From: Platerodrilus igneus
Lineage: Eukaryota; Arthropoda; Insecta; Coleoptera; Lycidae
NCBI GenBank assembly: GCA_036346225.1
Contig: JARFIW010000942.1
Location: forward strand, 2,315,001 to 2,379,000
Direction of reading: 5' to 3'
Length of the DNA stretch: 64,000 nucleotides
The stretch's first letter is position 1; every line of letters begins with the position of its first letter. Under the pieces are notes generated by a model. The model was given only the letters and a program-made list of their open reading frames with translations, was not told the DNA's origin and made no database searches. Made by a program: the position numbers and the translations under genes. Shown in pieces: positions 11,971 through 23,787 of the stretch.

Positions 11971-13617
11971 AGATACTGCAATTTGTTTAACTTGAAATTA
12001 TTCACTTACCTTCTTTTCTAGTTTTGCCTGGCTAGCTCAACGGAACAGACGGAGTTTTCAAAATAAAATCAAACAGCAATGTCACAAAGCATTTATACAA
12101 TATGAAATATTTTCTCTCATACAAAAGCATTTAGAACATTTACAACATTGTTTCTTTCAAACTTAAAATAATTTCTAAGAAGTATTTATTACACAAAAAA
12201 AAAGGTTGCTTACCTTATTTTAAATTTACACAATTAAACTTATTCATTTGAAGATGGTTTACCTGGTTATGTTTATTGCCACGCTTGTAAGGTCTGTTTG
12301 GCCAAAACAAATCCTTGACAGATAATCTATTAAAAAGTCAGAGTATTTTGAACTTTTATCACAAATTCTCCTGGTAAAACCCTTTAGATAAAAATATTAT
12401 ATGGTTAGCACTTATTATTATACCTTACATTAAATATAAATCAGTTAAAAATAAATCTAAAAGTGATGGTTGTAGAATCCACAAAAACGTTCCTCGTTAT
12501 TTTATTTTAAATGGATATCAAATCAGCTTACAAGATTCTCCATTTCAAACATTACATTTCTGGTTAAATCTTTTTTTTATTAGTTAAGAAAATCTTTAAA
12601 ATAGCGTTATCTTGAAGAACTTTCCCTCTTGTAATTAATAATTTTCATTTTTTGTTGTAAGTCAGGTTTAAAACATTACTTCTTTATTCATTGCAACCAC
12701 GCAACAATTAATTACAGTGTGTTTACTACATACTTCAAATAGTCTCTTCGCATAGCAACAGCTCGCGCTTGAAATAACATTTCGCAATCGATTTTTAGAA
12801 TCGACTGAATCGAATTAAATCAATGAAAAAATGACTCTCAAATGACTAAACGTTTCTTTCATATGCAAATTTATCTGTTTCCAGAAGCTTATTAGAACCA
12901 TGTGGAACATTATGATGCAAGGTCTCTCGGAACAACCAATTAGCGTCTAAAATTGAGGCGTTTTCTTACCTAATTATCTAATTCCAGTTATCTATGACAC
13001 GCGCTTTTGTGCTTGTATTACATATTATATTATTGTGGCGTATTTCTTCTCTCCAACAGTGAATGCGAAAATCATAAATTATTTTTATCAGTTATTCTCG
13101 GAATTTTGCAGGTTTTTGTGTTTCGGCCGCTTCTAGGAATACAAATGTTTATTTATTAATGAGTTTATACAAATTTGACGTATTCTCCCGAAACTTCCTT
13201 CCAATCTAGTCTATTCCAGAAAATTCTCTATTTAAAATAAATTTGTGTAATCCACAGGGAAATTAATTTAAACTGTAATTACTTTTTAATGCAAAAGTAT
13301 TTAATGTATTTTGTACCTTGTATGAATAACTATTGCAGACAGATATGAAATCGCACGGTTTTTATTTTTGTTAAATATTAAAGAGTGTCACTAATAAAAA
13401 CAAAGAGCGATGACAAATATTTCCTTTCTTGCACGATTGTTACTCAAATATCAGAAACTTGTAAAATCCTTTTCTAAAAATTTTAAGACTGAATTAATTG
13501 AAGCGTCTAGGAATTTGTCTTCGTAGGAAATTATTTTTTTTCCTGGCTTGTATATAATCCACATTGTATTAATTAAACCCGTGACTGTCTTTGTTACTTA
13601 AACTGGTTATTTTTTAG
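11971..13617. other. AT-rich intron-like sequence
   Basis: No coding signal is seen. Because the next exon starts with a splice acceptor at 13,616-13,617, this is probably intron of the odorant-binding-protein gene. Confidence 0.45.
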
Positions 13618-13950
13618 GATACGACTTACGAAAAACGTATGAAGGAGTATTTGGTGGTTTGTGTAGAGGAAGCTAAATCAGATGGAGCCAAGATAAAACA
13701 ATTCTTTGCGTCTTCAGTTGATAATTTAGGAATGCCAGAAAAATGTGTTCTGCGTTGTGTCGGCGAAAAACTGGAAATAATAGACGAAAATGGAAAAATT
13801 AACAAAAATGACTTTATTAAAGCGTTTTCAGAAACGATTGGTAAAGTCGTGCCAACCGATGTTGCAAACAAGTGTTCTAGTATAGAACATGACAATGACT
13901 GTGAGGAAGCGTATATAGTATCTAAATGTGTGAGAACATCTGTTCAGTAG
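13618..13950 (+). CDS. Odorant-binding protein (PBP/GOBP family), terminal coding exon
   Basis: The exon starts after a pyrimidine-rich acceptor (TTATTTTTTAG|GAT) and runs 110 codons to TAG. It has six cysteines, at exon residues 15, 43, 47, 86, 95 and 104. The spacing is C-X27-C-X3-C-X38-C-X8-C-X8-C. The X3 between the second and third Cys and the X8 between the fifth and sixth are the classic odorant-binding-protein signature, and the six would form three disulfides around a helical ligand pocket. These proteins are secreted and carry small hydrophobic ligands. The signal-peptide exon must lie upstream and was not found. The frame is intact. An ATTAAA at 14,084-14,089 may serve as the poly(A) signal. 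The ligand and the expressing tissue are unknown. Confidence 0.9.
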   Translation, partial: DTTYEKRMKEYLVVCVEEAKSDGAKIKQFFASSVDNLGMPEKCVLRCVGEKLEIIDENGKINKNDFIKAFSETIGKVVPTDVANKCSSIEHDNDCEEAYIVSKCVRTSVQ

Positions 13951-14523
13951 ATGTTATTGGTACAGTGTTCCTTTGTACCTACTTATAGAAGTTAAATGTA
14001 TTGTTTTTAAAAACCATGTATTTTAACTAACTCATTGCATGATGACGGCATTGACTAATTCTTAATTATACGTACATTAATATATTAAAAAACAAAAATC
14101 AATTTGGAATAGAGCACATTTTTATTTACATAAATTAAGTAACGCATTCTCCATTTTCTAAGAAAGAATTTCAATAATTTAACAAGGGTTGTTAAGAAGT
14201 ATCATTTTGAAACGTATCAATCCCCTTTTACCATTTAATTTATGTAACCTTTTTAAATTAAGCAACTTTTTACTTAACCTTATGTTGCGATTGAGTTTTA
14301 GCGATCACGTGATCGTCATAAACCAATGAGAATTGACTGCTCTGAGTTAAAAAGATTATAGTTTTTCTCGAAAGTATAGTACGCAGCTTTATTAAGGCCT
14401 TAAAATGGCGAATCAAGGCTGCAAAAGAAGATCTCTGTCTTATTCCTTTCTGTTCCTTTATCTTCTGACCTCCATAAGTATTTTCTACAGGAGATACAGT
14501 GAAATCTGACGACAAACACTGGT
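13951..14523. other. 3' flank of the odorant-binding-protein gene, no other gene recognised
   Basis: Contains the probable 3' UTR and poly(A) signal. A short minus-strand open frame at 14,270-14,515 has no recognisable domain and probably is not a gene. Confidence 0.4.
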
Positions 14524-14688
14524 TTATCTTGAGGAACCTCTTGGTTTTATAATCGTATGTCCTACATTGTATTGAGTATTGAGTTGGAATAAATAATTAA
14601 CTCCAACCACTTCTGCACAGAAGGTCGACAAAGATTTGTAGAGGATAAACAAACACAACTGTAAAATAAGTGAATTTTTGCTTTCCAT
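14524..14688 (-). CDS. Possible small secreted peptide, doubtful
   Basis: A minus-strand frame of about 54 codons starts with MESK and a hydrophobic stretch (LILQLCLFILY) followed by FCAE, which together look like a signal peptide and cleavage site. The rest has no cysteine pattern or known motif and stops after GSSR. It could equally be the first exon of a longer gene or a chance frame. An upstream ATG 13 codons earlier is less likely to be the start, because the hydrophobic region would then be internal. Confidence 0.2.
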   Translation of the reverse strand: MESKNSLILQLCLFILYKSLSTFCAEVVGVNYLFQLNTQYNVGHTIIKPRGSSR

Positions 14689-14727
14689 TTTATAAACATA
14701 TGTTATCTTGTATCCCGTAATTATCAT

Positions 14728-15163
14728 TAAAATGTGTAGAATGTATTATTAAGAAGGATGATTACGTTGATGTACGCTTATTTAAAGCGGGCGGTAAAAA
14801 CATAACTTTTCATACATAAAAGTTCATTGGTGTAGTGGTAAAATAGTAATTAGAAATTAAATTGGTTAACTGTCTACCATCGACAAATTTAACTTGTTCC
14901 CTTTTTTTAGTTATTTAGTTATATTTGACCAAAGTTGACATAGATCTCAGTATTTTCTTTGTTATTATTTACTGTTAGAATCATGTTTGATAATATAGGT
15001 TAGGTGTACAGACGTAGGAACTGAAAACGCATTATCACAGCTGCGGATCTCATTGCGAGTTAAACCTCCATCAGCGCCATGGTGGGGAGGTTTTTAGGAA
15101 CGCCTGATACGTATACTCAAAAATCTACTTTGAAAAGTGCTGGCGCGTGTTTGTCTATTCTAT
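14728..15163. other. No gene seen
   Basis: AT-rich sequence turning GC-richer towards 15,060. The last 150 bp may be decayed BEL/Pao integrase in a shifted frame. Confidence 0.35.
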
Positions 15164-15376
15164 GAAGAACTAATAACTATACTTTGTGACTGCGAGACTG
15201 TGATCAACGCAAGACCATTCACGTATGTATCAAGTGACGCAAGTGATTTTGTCACTCTCACATCTAGTATGTTTATCTAAGAATACGCGGAAATTGGAGT
15301 GCCCGACTGTGACAACATCGAAAGGCCGATAACGGTTTCGATCAGAGTATTCCGGTCAGTTAAAATTGGGGTATAA
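15164..15376 (+). pseudogene. BEL/Pao retrotransposon integrase fragment
   Basis: The forward frame reads EELITILCDCETVINARP, then TYVSSDASDF and SSMFI, an in-frame stop, and then EYAEIGVPDCDNIE. This follows the end of the Pao-type integrase core, where an INxRPL(T)YVS segment precedes a LTPxxFL segment and GxPDxD. One internal stop and loss of both ends show it is a relic. No LTR or other Pao domain is found nearby. Confidence 0.75.
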
Positions 15377-18300
15377 GAAGAATCCTAATAGGAAGGTTGC
15401 CCATTAATTGTGCCCTGTAACTTTGGTTGCCTGAAATAGGCGCAATTATATTAGCAAATAAGTCATCGTAATAATGATAGTTCTTAAAACACGAACACAT
15501 CAAGACCATTATACAACTTTCCCATAAACGCTTTAAAAATCATTACAATTTAAAGAAATCGTAAACGCCTTACCACGTTTGCCTAAAGATTATTAAAAAT
15601 TTTAGTTGAATTTTTATTAATTTAGCCATTCGTGATAGAAAGACATTGACTGCCTTTAATATTTCAGAACCTTCCCAATAATTACAAAGCTGCTAAATTT
15701 TCAGCAATTGATTATATAATCTGAAACAGAATTTAAAACCAACCTTTCCATACGTTTATATGAAGGTCCATGCACTATTGCTCCATAAAAACCTTCCAGA
15801 CTGTGCAACATACAATTTATCATAAATAATAAAACCATTAATACCCAGTTGCATTGTCAATTACAGTTAAGTGAATACATAAGAAAATACTATCCGTACA
15901 ATCCAAACAGTGAATCATTTAAAATTTTGCGTGTTTGGGGATTATTAACCGATTCAGTGTAAAATGAATATTAAATGATAGCATGCGGTGCGAGTAAGAG
16001 GACAAATAGTAAGAGCGAGAGAGATCGGAATTACAAACCCAATAAAGTTGCATTTACAAGCATGTCTGACTCATTCCACAGGTGCTTGCTTATACCTGGG
16101 TTTAAACGCTTTAACATATCCGAAAAGTTAGAGATCACGCCACGTTTGTCCTTCTAGTAGCATGAGCTGGACTTTAATATTTTAATGGATATCGATGTAT
16201 AAGTTGCACGATAGTTAGAGGAACTGAAAGCTCATGGTCAGATTCAGGAAAACTAATTAGATGTATTGAACGTTTTCAAACACGAAAAGAGTTTGTAATA
16301 TATTCAGCGTGTTATCTATTTTTATTTAAAATGTAATCCACAATAAGAATCGTGGTAGATTTAATATTACCTATCGAGAATTCTTATCTAACTGTAACAA
16401 GCCCAGGGTAAGGTTAGGATGGAAATTGGTTTATAGTAAAAGAAAACTCTTAAGACTTTTAGCTAACTGAATTTTGGCCCACGGTTGCATGAGATTGGGT
16501 CAGTGGGTATATTAAAGTTGAAAGAAAACAAGATAATGGACGCCACCTAAATTTTTTATAAGGCAACTGACTAAATGAATTTGCTTAAAGGAAAAATTTG
16601 GAAACTTATGTTATCGCTAACTACTTTAAATACAAAGTTTGATTGTCAAAAATATGATACTTACATCTGGTCGTCGTCTGCAATGAGCTAACGATGAGTA
16701 GGGCGACTCTGAAACATAATTACTACCAATATAGACACCCTATATATATCTTACGGTCCAGTATGAGTATGTAATCTTTGATTTAGTTTCAATTAGTTTC
16801 CACTATATCGTGCTACACATTCGGGTAAGTTTAACCTTTTTAAATACCTAACAAAATTTAGACAAATTTAATGATTACTGAGTAATGAACTGAAGTCAAA
16901 AATAACTCTATATTCTCTTTTAAGACAAGTAATGAACATTATAAATTATAAGTGTACTTAATAAAAATTTAATTCTTATAAATGTAATTTTTTGAATCAG
17001 ATATTTAACTATGGACATTATTTTTTATAATAAATAGTCTGGGTAGCGCTACTACGACTTTACAGCTTTTTAGAAAATTTACTTAATTTTTGGCAAATAT
17101 TATTAGTTGATTAATTAATCTAAGTTCAAATTTCATTATAAAAGACTTAGGTTCTATAAATTAACATGTTAGTATTTCAAATTATTGTAAACAAGATAAC
17201 TATCATGATTGTCTGTCTGCATATGTACAACCGGTGAGGTATAATTTCTTTGAACACACTATTAATTACAAAAAATTGCTGTACTCATTCTACTTTACAC
17301 TTTAACAGAATGAGCGTTTTAGTAAATTAATTAACAAATTATTCGTACGAGCCATAATGAACTGTATACAGCAACCTGAAGTAGTTACAAGCTTCAAAAA
17401 GGAATTCATTACATGCAAAAATTACGTAATGAACTTTGCTACGGCAGTCTTATGTGAGAAACTAATACATTCTTACCCATAGCAGCAATGACCTCTAACC
17501 TTTAAATGACATGTACATCAACTAAACACGCCAGGTGCAGCTGCATAGTGAAGTCGGTCACGTGTAGAACAAAATTGCTTACTCATTTATATTTTAAACG
17601 AGTTCCATAAAATTTAATTGAACCAAACCAAATAAAATATGTTCCAGATGGTTTAAGCCTACATCGAAATTACGTGGAATTACATCAAGATGATAATGGA
17701 GTTATCTACATTTTCAGATTTATCGAAGTTATCGGAGTTGCACGTCGCCAAGAAGAGTTGTACACTACACTTTTACTTAAGTTGTCACGGACAACTTATT
17801 ACTGCGTCTCTGCCAGGAAAATTAAATTTCCTGCATCGTCTTGAGTGTTTTATTTAAACACACCAAGCGACCTTTCATTTCAACGGAGAAACGAAAAGTG
17901 ACAATCGGTCACGAACGTCGGAACAAAATCTTAGATACTGCAAGACGTAGGAGCACGCTAACAAGTTTGTATATATATGTTATCAGTAAGGACGATGTGG
18001 TATGTAGTAGACTGTAATGGTAATTAAAATTGAAGTGTGCCTTGAAGTTTATCGGTTATTAAATATGCAATATCAAATAAATCAATAATATAAACGTTGT
18101 TGAATAAAGACCAAAATAATAAATGCACCGCGGTAAAATCGACGAATAAATTTGCAGGAAAATTTATATGTTACAAGCATCGGACTGGCACTATAAAGGC
18201 CTATCGGGCAGAGACCTCAATGAAACCCACATATAGAAAATCATAAAGTCCTCTTATTTAAACCAAAATCCAAATTTTTGTTTTTGTATAAAGTATAAAA

Positions 18301-18555
18301 ATTAACAAGACGATGTCATGTAATCTTATTTATTAAACCAAAACAAATAAAAAACAAGTTATTTTTCTAACAAAAACATTTGACATTGACATATTCTTTA
18401 TTTAACTACAATTAACTCTTAATCTAATTGGTATTTAGAAAATTGAATTTGGGAAAATTTTACATTTTTAGTCTGACTAATGCGAAAGAGTTTAATCATA
18501 TCTTGCTGTCCTAATGACAGCCGACTTAAGATACTTTATTTATAAATTAACTATG
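15377..18555. other. 3.2 kb without a recognisable gene
   Basis: AT-rich with short chance frames only. I see no repeat array, transposon domain or RNA gene. Confidence 0.45.
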
Positions 18556-18698
18556 CTAATCTATAACTACTGTCTTTGGTCTTCTGTATTTCATCGGTGC
18601 GGTCTCGTCGTAGTCCACGGTTGTCCTGATGAGAGGGTTGTCATGAAGGGACATTCCGTCGAAGGTCTTCCTTGCAGCTGCCTTGATGAATTCCACCA
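18556..18698 (-). pseudogene. 3' part of a coding-like block split by the gypsy insertion
   Basis: Minus-strand frame from 18,698 to a TAG at 18,556-18,558, clearly GC-richer than its surroundings and rich in C/G third positions. It begins VEFIKAAARKTFDGMSL and ends KTVVID. The frame continues exactly from the block at 23,697-23,787 if the 5-kb gypsy element and one copy of the 4-bp duplication are removed. I do not recognise the protein. It could be the last exon of a host gene or part of another mobile element. Confidence 0.55.
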
Positions 18699-19275
18699 TG
18701 AACCAGCTCCCTCAGAAAGATCAGACATTCCAGGAGGCGTGGAAACGAGTGGTTGCCCTTGCAGATGTTGGCCCCGGGCTAGCGGCAACCCCTCGCATGC
18801 GGTATTTTCGTGATCCTTTTAGTTTTACCTGTTACAACCTGTGGATGTTTAATAATAACTCGTAGATGGATTTATGTAGTTTAATGACTTGTAACCAATG
18901 TCACAAAATAAAACAAACAAACACAGCTAAATAAAAATTAATGCAGCACGCACCGTAACTACAATGCGGCCAGCGGCGTTGCCATTAAAAAAAATTAAAC
19001 AAAGGAAAAAATACTACAACTATAACTTATCTGTAAAGTACAATCCAACTATCCACATTAGCGTCAACTATCACTGCCACACTCTTACGGATCAATGTAT
19101 AATTTAATTTCAACGCAAAGTTCACAATTTAAACTAAGTTCTAAAACACCCGACACGCGCTAGGATAAACGTGCCGCACTCTCTCGCACGCTTAACCCGA
19201 CTGACTTTTACCTATCAGACCAACTTAACCCTTACGGCTCCTTCTAGCTACTATTATAGGGGGCGGCCTAGTACA
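18699..19275 (-). repeat. 3' LTR of Gypsy-1
   Basis: 577 bp on the plus strand from TGAACCAG to CTAGTACA, nearly identical to 23,120-23,695. The AACCTGT-rich middle and GGGGGCGGCC near the inner edge are shared. It differs by one extra A in the A8 run near 18,990 and by single-base changes. Confidence 0.95.
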
Positions 19276-19290
19276 TCACCCCCCTATAAG
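19276..19290 (-). other. Polypurine tract of Gypsy-1
   Basis: On the minus strand this reads TATAGGGGGGTGA immediately before the 3' LTR, the expected place and composition for the plus-strand DNA primer. Confidence 0.75.
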
Positions 19291-19345
19291 TTAAACTTAA
19301 TTGCTAAACATATTTTTGTAATTAAATTGAACTTATACTTAATAA

Positions 19346-21319
19346 TTACAGTGTTAAATTTTGATACGGTACAACATACGGTTTTAAATTCCTAACATTC
19401 TGTATACCCAACAAGAGTCCCCCAGTATCGTCCCGTACTTCATAAGAATTTGGCCCGCGCTTAGCCACAATCGTAGCAGGCCCGGAATAAAGCAAAAAGA
19501 ATTTCTTAATCTCCATGTCTTCCGCAGAAGACTGGGGATGAGTACGAACCAGTACTTTATCACCAATCTTAAAATCAATACAATTTTTATGGATCTTTTG
19601 ATAACGTAATTTACATTTTTCAGCCTTAGATTTTAATTTATTATAAGCTAGAGTTATAATTTTATCCCTACCAACACCCGGTATGTCACTTGTAGGAAAA
19701 ATAATGTTTTTAACATTAGGGTTATCACTATGACCACCAAAATGTAGTTCACAAGGGCTATACCCAGTCGAGTCATGGACTGCCCTATTAATCCATTTCC
19801 TTACTCTATCTAGCATCAAAGCCCACCCCCCATGAGCCGAATAACACAATGATCTCAAGATACGCACAATTTATTTATTAACCCGTTCCGTCTGGTTTCC
19901 CTGCGGAAAGTACACTGACGTGTGAGTTACCTTTACACCTAATGAATTCAACGACTCTTTCCACTCTTTGCTCGTAAACTGGCTACTATTATCGGAAAGA
20001 ATGACCCCTGGTTTACCAATCTCGATAAAATACTTCTTGACCAAACAACGAAGAATCGCAGCTGTATTAGCACGTTTAAGAGGGTGCAAAGTAACCAACT
20101 TACTAAAAGCGTCTATAATAACTAATAAGAAAGTCGCCCCCGACCTTGATACTGGGAGCGGACCAATGAGATCAACACATACGATATCGTTGGGCGTTTT
20201 AGGTAAAACACTATGATATTCGCCATAAATTCTAACTGAACTCTTCGCTTTCTGGCACAAATCGCAGCTTGAAATAATTTTTCGAATGAAATGTTTCATC
20301 CTCTGAAAATAATAATCACGACGCAGCATCTGGAAACACTTTTCCGCCCCAAAATGCCCATTATCTACATGTTCTTGCCAAACCAATATACTTATTTGGG
20401 AAGCAGGCACACATACTTTAAACTCTGGCGTACCTTCGTAGCCCCGCCTAAATAAAACTCCCTGATACACAACAAACCAATCCGCGCACCTTTTCGGAAC
20501 TCCCTCCTTCAATAATCTAGACATTATTTTACAACAGAATTCGTCTTTCCCTTGCTCCTCAACAATATTTTTCATACCTAACTGGACCCCTTTACATAGT
20601 TCCGACTTTTTTACTGCACAAATTTTTGTCGGCACCCTCTCAAATTTTCCAAGTTTCTCCTTTCCCTTGATTGGATAACGCGATAGAGCATCCGCAAGGA
20701 CATTCTCCTTCCCAGCACAATATTTAACATTAAAAGCGTATTCTTGAAAATACAACACCCACCTAGTCAAACGCGAATTTAATAGTCTGCAGGACATTAA
20801 AAACGATAGAGATTTATGATCGGTGATCACAGTTAATTCTCGACCTAGCACAGATAGCCGCCACTGCTGCAAACAATGTAATACGGCTAATGCCTCTTTT
20901 TCTGTAACACAATAACCAATTTCAGGGCCACGCAGAGTCCGACTGGTGAATGCCACAAGATCCTTTTCTAAAGTTTGCTCATTTATTTGAAATAAACAAC
21001 CACCTAAACCCCCATCAGATGCATCTGTTTGGATAAAAAACGCACGGTCAACACACGGATGCTTCAACATAGAAATCGCTTAAAACCTCGACTTAATTTT
21101 CTCAAACGCTTCTTGTTGGTTCGAAAATATCGACCTATGTGACAACAGCCACTCGTACAATTTATTTTTTTCTTCTTGAGAAAAGTTTTCTGCGCGATCC
21201 ACTACCTCTTTAATTTCAGACACCTTACACGGCACTATCTCCTTTTTTAATTGAATTTCCTTATCTTTCTCTTCCGACACTGGACAAACAGTCAACCGAC
21301 CATCAGGTTTTGGTCCCAT
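19346..21319 (-). pseudogene. Gypsy-1 pol: RNase H and integrase, RT domain deleted
   Basis: On the minus strand the frame starts with the post-protease linker (about 21,319-21,125, ending RSIFSNQ). It passes directly into QEAFEKIKSRF, which normally follows RT. RNase H follows: FFIQTDASDGG near 21,020, EALAVLH and TDHKSL. Next come the integrase HHCC zinc region (about 20,400-20,240, DLCQKAK), the core with VCVDLIGPLP, LSDNSSQFTS and PQGNQTERVN (D, D, E), and the C-terminal domain ending near 19,346. Stops interrupt it at about 21,079 and 19,870, each explicable by one base change. The whole RT palm, including any YxDD motif, is missing. Confidence 0.9.
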
Positions 21320-21398
21320 ACTAAACCCTATGCTTATCGCTCTTCCTTCAAAAATACCCGATAAACAATTTTTTGAAAAATCGATTTTAATTTGATGA

Positions 21399-21960
21399 TC
21401 AGCAAAAAAATCGCATCCGAAGAATTAAATTCGGAACTACCAGACAAGGGTAAGCCAATTCGAAATCATTAAATTTAAAATTAAAATAAAATTGATCCTT
21501 AACAATAGAATTCTTGCCCGTCGCACTCACCAAAATAGTTGATGTAAACGGCAAACGTAAAATATCGCTATTAATTTGCGTTATCTTTAATAAAAAGTCT
21601 TTTGAAATGCAGGTAACTTGACTACCCGAATCTACTAATATTTTTACCAAAACTGTCTCAACTGTCGCTTCAATGGTCGGTGCCAACGCAACTGACTTTA
21701 TATTCTTTTTGTCTTCTAGTAAAAGGTCATCCCCGTTTTTATTAAATAACGCGGCCACAGCCGATGGTCGACTTCCCCCTGGACTACTAACAGTTTGAGA
21801 TTCACGACGCCCTTCATACCTATCATCATTATTGTAATTACTATTAGTATTATTTTCCCTATTTTCAGAGCGGGCACTATTACCATCTCCAGAATTTGAC
21901 GTATTTGATCTAAAATTGTAACGAGTGCTCCCATTTTGTTCATTACTCGTACCTCTGCCA
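21399..21960 (-). pseudogene. Gypsy-1 gag linker and aspartic protease
   Basis: An Asn/Ser/Arg-rich linker precedes the protease. The active-site motif ILVDSGSQ is intact near 21,640, followed by the hydrophobic PCLVVPNL strand near 21,440. A frame change then leads to the FSKNCLSG region and the downstream linker. No CCHC zinc knuckle is seen between gag and protease, as in the related element at 24-28 kb. The protease would cleave the polyprotein. Confidence 0.82.
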
Positions 21961-21984
21961 CGCCAATTCGTGTAGGAATGGTTA

Positions 21985-22827
21985 TTATTATTATTGGGCC
22001 TTGATTATAAGTTTCATCAATTTCCTTAAGTAAGCTTCTACTTCATCAAAAGTTCTAGGCATGCAATTTACAATACCTCGTTGAATTTCACTCGGAAAAT
22101 GATTTTTTAATAAAGAAATAAGCGCACCTTCCTCAAGAGGAGTAGTTAAGAAATTTGCTTCTCTCACCAACTTTAAAAAATAATCAGCCCTTGACCCCTT
22201 TCGTAACACCCAAATTTAATTTTTGAAAAGTTTCCTCTCTTCGTCAACCCCCAATACCGACATAAAAATAGCTCTTTAAATTCTTGGAAATCCCTTACTT
22301 TTTCTTCCTTTAATACACCCGAATCCTGAGCTGAATTACGTAAATTACTAACGGTCAAAGGAACTTTTCTACTTTCAGGAACTCCAGCTTCCAAAAATAT
22401 TGTTTCCTGTTTTTAAATGAAAGTTACCGGATGCACAGATCCCTCCAGCACAAATTCGTACCCCCCAGATCCTTATATAAACTCATATAATTATGATACC
22501 CAAAAGCCTTGGACGTGACGCCCCTGGTCTCTGGTTGGTGTACATGCACAACACCTTCATCCCTAACATATCCAACATCGCTAGCTTCTACCTGTCCTTT
22601 AACCGATTCAGAAACACGATTTACATCAAAACTTAATTTGCTAATATTTGCAGCAATATTCACGTTCATTTGTTTAATTGATTCCTTTAGGATGGCATTG
22701 TTACAATTCATACATTAACAGCTGCAACTAGTTGTTTCAAAGCATCTGCGATATCAGGCTCGCCCATTTTATCAGCTTTTTCTAAATTACTTTGATCTTT
22801 ACTACGCGTATTATACTTATGTGACAT
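21985..22827 (-). pseudogene. Gypsy-1 gag
   Basis: Starts at the ATG at 22,827 (MSHKYNTRSK) and reads an acidic N-terminal region. An early stop or frameshift occurs near 22,710, another near 22,430. A capsid-like middle follows (VPLTVSNLRNSAQDSG, RYWG, then KGSRADYFLKLVREA and PRTFDEVEAYL). The last part is clearly related to gag of the element at 24-28 kb. Three frame changes make it non-functional. Confidence 0.75.
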
Positions 22828-23098
22828 TACATTTCAACAACAATCAAAAACATATTTCACCTTGAGGTTCGATCATTAACTCCTAAGCTTTAAATTACTC
22901 TATTTATTTTTGTTCTAAACTAACACAATAAATTCAATAAATTTCTCTGAATTGTCCACTCACACTTAATACAACTGGAATGTTATACCTCAATATCATT
23001 AATTATTTACTAATGCCCTTAGGTACCTGAACTTTTTCAAATTCTACGTAAACAACTCGAATCATTTACAGTTCCAGGTATTTGTGTAACAAGAAAAC

Positions 23099-23116
23099 GC
23101 CCCACGTTGGGCGCCA
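23099..23116 (-). other. Primer-binding site of Gypsy-1 (tRNA-Lys type)
   Basis: The minus strand reads TGGCGCCCAACGTGGGGC three bases after the LTR end. This is complementary to the 3' end of the insect tRNA-Lys(CUU) sequence as I know it (…GCCCCACGTTGGGCG plus CCA). Confidence 0.85.
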
Positions 23117-23119
23117 AAA

Positions 23120-23695
23120 TGAACCAGCTCCCTCAGAAAGATCAGACATTCCAGGAGGCGTGGAAACGAGTGGTTGCCCTTGCAGATGTTGGCCCCGGGC
23201 TAGCGGCAACCCCTTGCATGCGGTATTTTCGTGATCCTTTTAGTTTTACCTGTTACAACCTGTGGATATTTAATAATAACTCGTAGATGGATTTATGTAG
23301 TTTAATGACTTGTAACCAATGTCACAAAATAAAACAAACAAACACAGCTAAATAAAAATTAATGCAGCACGCACCGTAACTACAATGCGGCCAGCGGCGT
23401 TGCCATTAAAAAAATTAAACAAAGGAAAAAATACTACAACTATAACTTATCTGTAAAGTACAATCCAACTATCCACACTAGCGTCAACTATCACTGCCAC
23501 ACTATTACGGATCAATGTATAATTTAATTTCAACGCAAAGTTCACAATTTAAACTAAGTTCTAAAACACCCGACACGCGCTAGGATAAACGTGCCGCACT
23601 CTCTCGCACGCTTAACCCGACTGACTTTTACCTATCGGACCAACTTAACCCTTACGGCTCCTTCTAGCTACTATTATAGGGGGCGGCCTAGTACA
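23120..23695 (-). repeat. 5' LTR of Gypsy-1
   Basis: 576 bp from TGAACCAG to CTAGTACA on the plus strand, about 99% identical to the 18,699-19,275 copy. As the 5' LTR of a minus-strand element it should hold the promoter. Confidence 0.95.
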
Positions 23696-23696
23696 T

Positions 23697-23787
23697 CCAT
23701 CGCTGGCGTCTTGACGTCGGAGTGGATATAGCGGCGCCTCAGCTTACTCGATCCTGGACCTCTCAAGTCCAACTTCCTTTTACAGCA
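23697..23787 (-). pseudogene. 5' part of the coding-like block split by Gypsy-1
   Basis: Thirty open codons on the minus strand downstream of a TAA (23,788-23,790), reading KRKLDLRGPGSSKLRRRY and then HSDVKTPAM. The frame joins the block ending at 18,698. Composition is GC-rich and arginine/lysine-rich. If it is a spliced exon, the acceptor could be the AAAAG at about 23,772-23,776, but the upstream pyrimidine tract is poor. Unrecognised protein. Confidence 0.5.

Larger units (their letters stand above)
18699..23695 (-). mobile_element. Complete young Ty3/gypsy LTR retrotransposon lacking RT (Gypsy-1)
   Basis: This 4,997-bp minus-strand element has two LTRs (577 and 576 bp) differing by about five substitutions and one A-run length change, so roughly 99% identical. 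A tRNA-Lys-type primer-binding site follows the 5' LTR and a polypurine tract precedes the 3' LTR. Gag, protease, RNase H and integrase regions are present in order, but the reverse transcriptase domain is absent. Flanks carry CCAT at both sides (18,696-18,699 and 23,697-23,700), a perfect 4-bp duplication if the LTR edges are shifted by one base from TG...CA. Several stops and frameshifts make it non-autonomous. Confidence 0.93.

Noticed and set aside
13626..13895. Open frame antisense to the odorant-binding-protein exon
   Set aside because: It is a shadow of the real exon, with no domain of its own.
18514..18813. Plus-strand 99-codon open frame
   Set aside because: It spans the LTR boundary and lies antisense to the split coding-like block, so it is a chance frame.
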